Of a DNA stretch of 8,831 nt, positions 6,152 through 8,831 are shown piece by piece. The position numbers and the translations under genes were made by a program. The notes beneath the pieces were generated by a model. The model did no database searches. It was given only the letters and a program-made list of their open reading frames with translations, and was not told where the DNA came from. Numbering within the stretch: position 1 is the first letter of the stretch; every line of letters begins with the position of its first letter. Source of the stretch: Streptomyces sp. NRRL WC-3549 (GTDB lineage Bacteria; Actinomycetota; Actinomycetes; Streptomycetales; Streptomycetaceae); NCBI RefSeq assembly GCF_000721935.1, contig NZ_KL585441.1, positions 9,007 through 17,837 on the forward strand, given 5' to 3'.

Positions 6152-7858
6152 TCATCCAGCTGTTCGACGCCGCCGGGTGACGGCGACAGCGCCGCTTCCG
6201 GCGAGCAGCGCGACCAGTGCGCCCCCCGCGATGACCATCGCCCCCGAGCCGGTCGAGGCGAGGCCTCCGGCGGCCGTGGGGGAGCCTTTGCCGCTCCCGG
6301 ATCCGGCGTCACCACCGGCGCTCGGCCCCGCTCCCGTACCGGTGGCCGGGGACGCGACCTCTTCCCCGGCCCCGTCGGGACGGGTGGGGGGCCCGGATTC
6401 CGAAGCCGACGGTGTGGGGCGGGCGGACGGCACCGGTGCCGACGCCGTCGCCGTCGCCGAGGGCGATGGTGCGGTGGGTGCCGGGGACGGTGCGTCGCCG
6501 TCGCCCGGTATCACGGTCGACGGATCGGTGCCGTTCCCGACGACCCAGGCGAGGGTTTCCGTGTCGCTCACCGTGCGGCCGTCGGAGAGGGTGGCGCTCA
6601 CGGTGAACCGCGTGCGGTAGACACCTTCCGCCGTGAACGTCCAGTTCCAGTGGCTGTGCGCGTGTGCCGAGTGCCGGAGTTCGTCCGGCAGCCCGTCACG
6701 GCTGTCGAGCCCGATGTCCACCCCGCCCGTCGCACCGGTCGAGAACACCGCCACGGACCCCGGGCCCTGGACGGAGTCCAGCCGGAAGGAGACGTCACCC
6801 CGCACATCGGCCGCGGCGAACTCCTCGGTGCTCCAGCCGGGCCAGACCAGCCCGTCGATCTGACGCATGGGCAGCAGCCACATGGCGTCGCCCGCCTCGC
6901 CGAGGAACTCGTAGCCCTCGCCGATCTTCCGCTTCGCCGCCGGCTTGACGTGCAAGACCACGTCTCCCGGCTCGTACCACGCGTAGACCTGGGACGTGCC
7001 CTCCTTGATCTGGAACGACAGCCCCTCGTCGGCGGGCCGGGCCGCGAGGTCGAGGTGGCCGTTGCCGATGACGTGTGCGGCGGGCCGGGTCGCGGCGGGC
7101 GTCGGGGCGGGGCCCGCGGTCGGGGTCGTCGGCGGCCCGGACGGCACCTGTCCGTCACCCGGTACCACATCGGCCGGGTCCACGTCGTCGCCGACCACGA
7201 CCGCGAGGGTCCCGGTATCCGTGCGGCCTTCGCCGGTGACCGTGAAGGTCAGACGGTAGACCCCCTCCCGGGTGAACGCCCAGGTGGGTGCCAGGCGTTC
7301 TTCGTCGGCCGGCAGGGTGAAGGAACCCGGGGCCGGGCTGTCGCTCCCCAGGTGCTGGACGGCCGGCTCGTCGGCCGAGTCCATCGCGGGCGTGTAGGTG
7401 TACAGGGCGTAGAGCCCCAGGCCTTCGAAGCCCGTGAGCCGTACCTCCGTGTCGCCGCCCGCCTCGTCGCCCCTCCACCCGGGTTCCGGAGCGTAGATCT
7501 GCCCCGCGTTCGCGTACCCGTTGAGGAAGTAGGCGTCGACCAGCTCTCCGACGATCGGGTAGGCCGGGCTGATCACCTCCTCCTTCGTCGCCGGCCCGGC
7601 GTGCACGACGACCTGGGAGGGTTCGCGCACCACCGGAACGCCGCCGGAGCGGTCGTCGAGCTGCAGCCGCAGGGCGCCGTCCACGAGCCGGGGTACGAGA
7701 TCCATCTCGCCGTCCTCGATCACGACCGGGCCGCCGGCGGCGCGGGCCGTCCCGCTGCCGCCGGCGACCAGCCCCGCCGCGCCGATGGACACCGCAGCTC
7801 CTGCCGCCGTCGTCACGACCGCCAGGAGACGGGAACCGCGCGTCAGGGTCCCGATCAT
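6152..7858 (-). CDS. Sortase-anchored surface protein with two choice-of-anchor M domains
   Basis: This is a 568-residue cell-wall protein. It has a signal peptide (1 to about 40, ARA/AG cleavage region), repeat domain 1 (about 45-223), a Pro/Thr linker, repeat domain 2 (about 262-441), a Pro/Ser/Thr/Ala/Gly-rich wall-spanning stalk (about 456-530), an LASTG sortase motif (533-537), a membrane helix and a RRRR tail. The domains match the actinobacterial surface-anchored repeat (TIGR03769 / choice-of-anchor M type), known to occur near metal-type ABC transporters and proposed to pass substrate to them. Domain 2 has the family's histidine motif before an aromatic stretch (H396, H399, H401, H403, then WNWTF) and the PGWSTEE segment. 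Domain 1 keeps the frame (PTWAFTREGVYRLTF) but has lost these histidines. LAxTG suits streptomycete class E sortases. The start ATG overlaps the stop of the upstream gene as ATGA, so translation is coupled. Zinc as ligand is inferred from the Zur-like promoter. Confidence 0.88.
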   Translation of the reverse strand: MIGTLTRGSRLLAVVTTAAGAAVSIGAAGLVAGGSGTARAAGGPVVIEDGEMDLVPRLVDGALRLQLDDRSGGVPVVREPSQVVVHAGPATKEEVISPAYPIVGELVDAYFLNGYANAGQIYAPEPGWRGDEAGGDTEVRLTGFEGLGLYALYTYTPAMDSADEPAVQHLGSDSPAPGSFTLPADEERLAPTWAFTREGVYRLTFTVTGEGRTDTGTLAVVVGDDVDPADVVPGDGQVPSGPPTTPTAGPAPTPAATRPAAHVIGNGHLDLAARPADEGLSFQIKEGTSQVYAWYEPGDVVLHVKPAAKRKIGEGYEFLGEAGDAMWLLPMRQIDGLVWPGWSTEEFAAADVRGDVSFRLDSVQGPGSVAVFSTGATGGVDIGLDSRDGLPDELRHSAHAHSHWNWTFTAEGVYRTRFTVSATLSDGRTVSDTETLAWVVGNGTDPSTVIPGDGDAPSPAPTAPSPSATATASAPVPSARPTPSASESGPPTRPDGAGEEVASPATGTGAGPSAGGDAGSGSGKGSPTAAGGLASTGSGAMVIAGGALVALLAGSGAVAVTRRRRTAG

Positions 7859-8502
7859 GAACCGACGACCACGGTGTACGTCTCGGTGGCGGTCTTGGCG
7901 GCCCCGGCGACCGTCCCGGAGACACGGAAGGTCAGCTCGTAGGTTCCGGCCTCCTCGAACGCCCAGGTGGCGTGGTTGTGGGCGCCCACGGGGAAGGCCT
8001 TGGTCTTGTAGGAGGAGGTGGCGGTGTTGCTGTCGTACCAGCGTGTCCCGCTGCCGACGTAGACGCTGAAGGCATCGGTCCCGGCACCGTCGAGGGTGGC
8101 GTCGACGAGGCTGTAGGACACCGAGTCCCCGGCGAACACCCCGGGTTCGAGGGCTTCCGTGGAGAAGCCGGCGAAGAGCACACCGCGCGCGTCGGCGAGG
8201 GCCTGGTCCTCCGGCAGCAGCCAGACCTGGCTGCCGGAACCCAGGAAGGCGTAGCCCGGGTTGGCGACCCTGGCCGCGGCCGGGACCGAGAGGACCACGT
8301 CGGACGGCTCGTACTCGGTGTCGGTCTCCTCGTCGTGGACGTGGAGGTGGAGGGCCGAACCGTCCCACTCGGAGTCGACCACGTCGACGTGACCGGCGGT
8401 CAGGGTGGTGGCGGCGACGGCGGGCGTGGCGACGAGAGCCGTCACGGCCAGGGCGGCCGCGGTGGTACCGGCCACGGTCAGGGTGCGGGCGGAGATGCGC
8501 AT
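7855..8502 (-). CDS. Secreted single-domain choice-of-anchor M protein
   Basis: This is a 215-residue exported protein: a signal peptide (1 to about 30, ending PAVA/AT) and one copy of the same repeat domain as the downstream gene (about 34-213). It has no stalk, sortase motif or C-terminal helix. Histidines are placed as metal ligands would be: H38, the cluster H52-x-H54-x-H56 followed by acidic DEETD, and H175-x-H177 before ATWAF, which corresponds to the HAHSHWNWTF site of domain 2 in its partner. It is presumably released or held by protein contact, and may hand metal to or take it from the anchored partner. The start ATG at 8502 precedes the signal peptide, with a G-run (GGGGGGAT) about 7 bases upstream; the longer frame from 8577 overlaps the promoter and is rejected. 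It is first gene of a two-gene operon with a Zur-like promoter. No ABC substrate-binding domain is present. Confidence 0.87.
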   Translation of the reverse strand: MRISARTLTVAGTTAAALAVTALVATPAVAATTLTAGHVDVVDSEWDGSALHLHVHDEETDTEYEPSDVVLSVPAAARVANPGYAFLGSGSQVWLLPEDQALADARGVLFAGFSTEALEPGVFAGDSVSYSLVDATLDGAGTDAFSVYVGSGTRWYDSNTATSSYKTKAFPVGAHNHATWAFEEAGTYELTFRVSGTVAGAAKTATETYTVVVGS

Positions 8503-8527
8503 GGGTGATCCCCCCAAGGATCGAAGA

Positions 8528-8549
8528 GCGCACGATCTTGAACGTGCGC
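8528..8549 (-). promoter_or_regulatory. Leader inverted repeat (hairpin or second operator)
   Basis: GCGCACG (8528-8534) and CGTGCGC (8543-8549) form a perfect 7-base inverted repeat around an 8-base AT-richer centre (ATCTTGAA). It lies between the predicted transcription start and the ribosome site of the secreted-protein gene. It may be an mRNA leader hairpin or a binding site for another regulator; the sequence alone does not decide. Confidence 0.4.
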
Positions 8550-8560
8550 GAACAAGTGAA

Positions 8561-8590
8561 ATAATAATCATTTTCATCTAGCGGCGGCAA
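8561..8590 (-). promoter_or_regulatory. Promoter with strong Zur-box-like operator
   Basis: On the minus strand a -35-like TTGCCG (8590-8585) and a -10-like TATTAT (8566-8561) are 18 bases apart. Overlapping the spacer and -10 is TGAAAATGATTATTA (8576-8562), agreeing at 13 of 15 positions with the Streptomyces Zur operator as recalled (TGAAAATGATTTTCA). It also forms a wider TGAAA-N10-TTTCA inverted repeat (8576-8557). It is the most AT-rich patch in this GC-rich window. Zinc-dependent repression of the two surface-protein genes is the natural reading. A Fur-family regulator other than Zur is the alternative. Confidence 0.78.
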
Positions 8591-8685
8591 CCGCTTCCGT
8601 CCTGGAAGCACGTCACAAGTCCGCACGACAGCTGGGGACTTCGGATCGGGCCCGGGCGGGCCCTCGCTCGCGCGCGCGTGAAAGG

Positions 8686-8712
8686 GGCGGGGCCCGGGCC
8701 GCGGGCCCCGCC
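8686..8712 (-). terminator. GC-rich hairpin, probable terminator of a gene beyond the window
   Basis: A perfect 10-base inverted repeat, GGCGGGGCCC and GGGCCCCGCC, has a 7-base loop. On the minus strand it is followed by CCCTTTCA, a short T-run, so it fits the end of a minus-strand transcript entering from the right edge. No gene is resolved between it and the window end. Confidence 0.45.
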
Positions 8713-8741
8713 GGGGGTGTGCTGCGTGCGGCACGCTCCGC

Positions 8742-8789
8742 GCGGTCCCTGCGGAAAGCGGTCCCTGCGGAAAGCGGTCCCCGCGGGAA
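8742..8789. repeat. Three 16-base tandem repeats
   Basis: GCGGTCCCTGCGGAAA occurs twice exactly (8742-8757, 8758-8773), then once with two changes (8774-8789). A fourth degenerate unit, GCGGTGCTCGCGAGGC, follows at 8790-8805. The unit length is not a multiple of three. The array lies in 240 bases upstream of the surface-protein promoter (8591-8831) in which I see no gene. Confidence 0.8.
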
Positions 8790-8831
8790 GCGGTGCTCGC
8801 GAGGCGCTCGGCTGCCGGGGCGGCCGGGATC

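Noticed and set aside
5613..6155. 180-codon minus-strand frame overlapping the GTPase 3' end
   Set aside because: It crosses two terminator hairpins and is antisense to the GTPase for nearly 190 bases; only its middle part looks coding and is reported as a relic.
6146..7942. 598-codon + strand open frame opposite the surface proteins
   Set aside because: Antisense of two genes with clear signal peptides, repeat domains and a sortase signal; no recognisable features of its own.
7859..8734. Fusion of both surface proteins into one 860-residue frame
   Set aside because: The upstream part is a different frame of the secreted-protein gene and its promoter; the ATGA overlap at 7855-7858 and a fresh signal peptide mark the real start.
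1..8831. tRNA, rRNA, CRISPR arrays, intact insertion sequences
   Set aside because: None seen on either strand.

Overview
The window is very GC-rich with strong G/C bias at third codon positions, GTG/ATG starts, an actinobacterial-type Lnt and LAxTG-type sortase signals. This points to Streptomyces or a close relative.

Left part (1-3660): an apolipoprotein N-acyltransferase (lnt) is followed 9 bases later by a Nudix hydrolase gene on the + strand. Convergent to them lies a major facilitator transporter of the metabolite:H+ symporter type. The 3' end of the Nudix gene is interrupted by a 16-base string identical to most of the Tn5/Nextera mosaic end. This is very probably library adaptor left in the assembly, so the Nudix C-terminus and the junction to the transporter should not be trusted.

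Middle (3660-4380): about 250 bases of transporter upstream region, then a decayed minus-strand gene. Its coding pieces lie in alternating frames with two stop codons, and it ends against the next promoter.

Right part (4380-8831): what looks like a zinc-starvation island. A Zur-box-like promoter drives a cysteine-free paralogue of ribosomal protein L32 and a COG0523 (CobW/YciC-like) GTPase. Convergent to these, a second promoter with a much better Zur-like box drives two exported proteins built from the actinobacterial surface-anchor repeat ('choice-of-anchor M'): a small secreted single-domain protein, then a two-domain protein with a Pro/Ser/Thr stalk and a C-terminal LASTG sortase signal. 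The two transcription units face each other and are separated by two strong hairpins flanking a short unexplained coding-like relic.

The proposed joint logic is inference: when zinc is scarce, Zur releases both promoters, L32 is replaced by a zinc-free version, the GTPase allocates the remaining zinc, and the His-bearing surface proteins capture metal at the wall. No metal ABC transporter, the usual partner of such surface proteins, is in the window. The right edge holds a 16-base tandem repeat and a GC-rich hairpin, probably the end of a gene outside the window.
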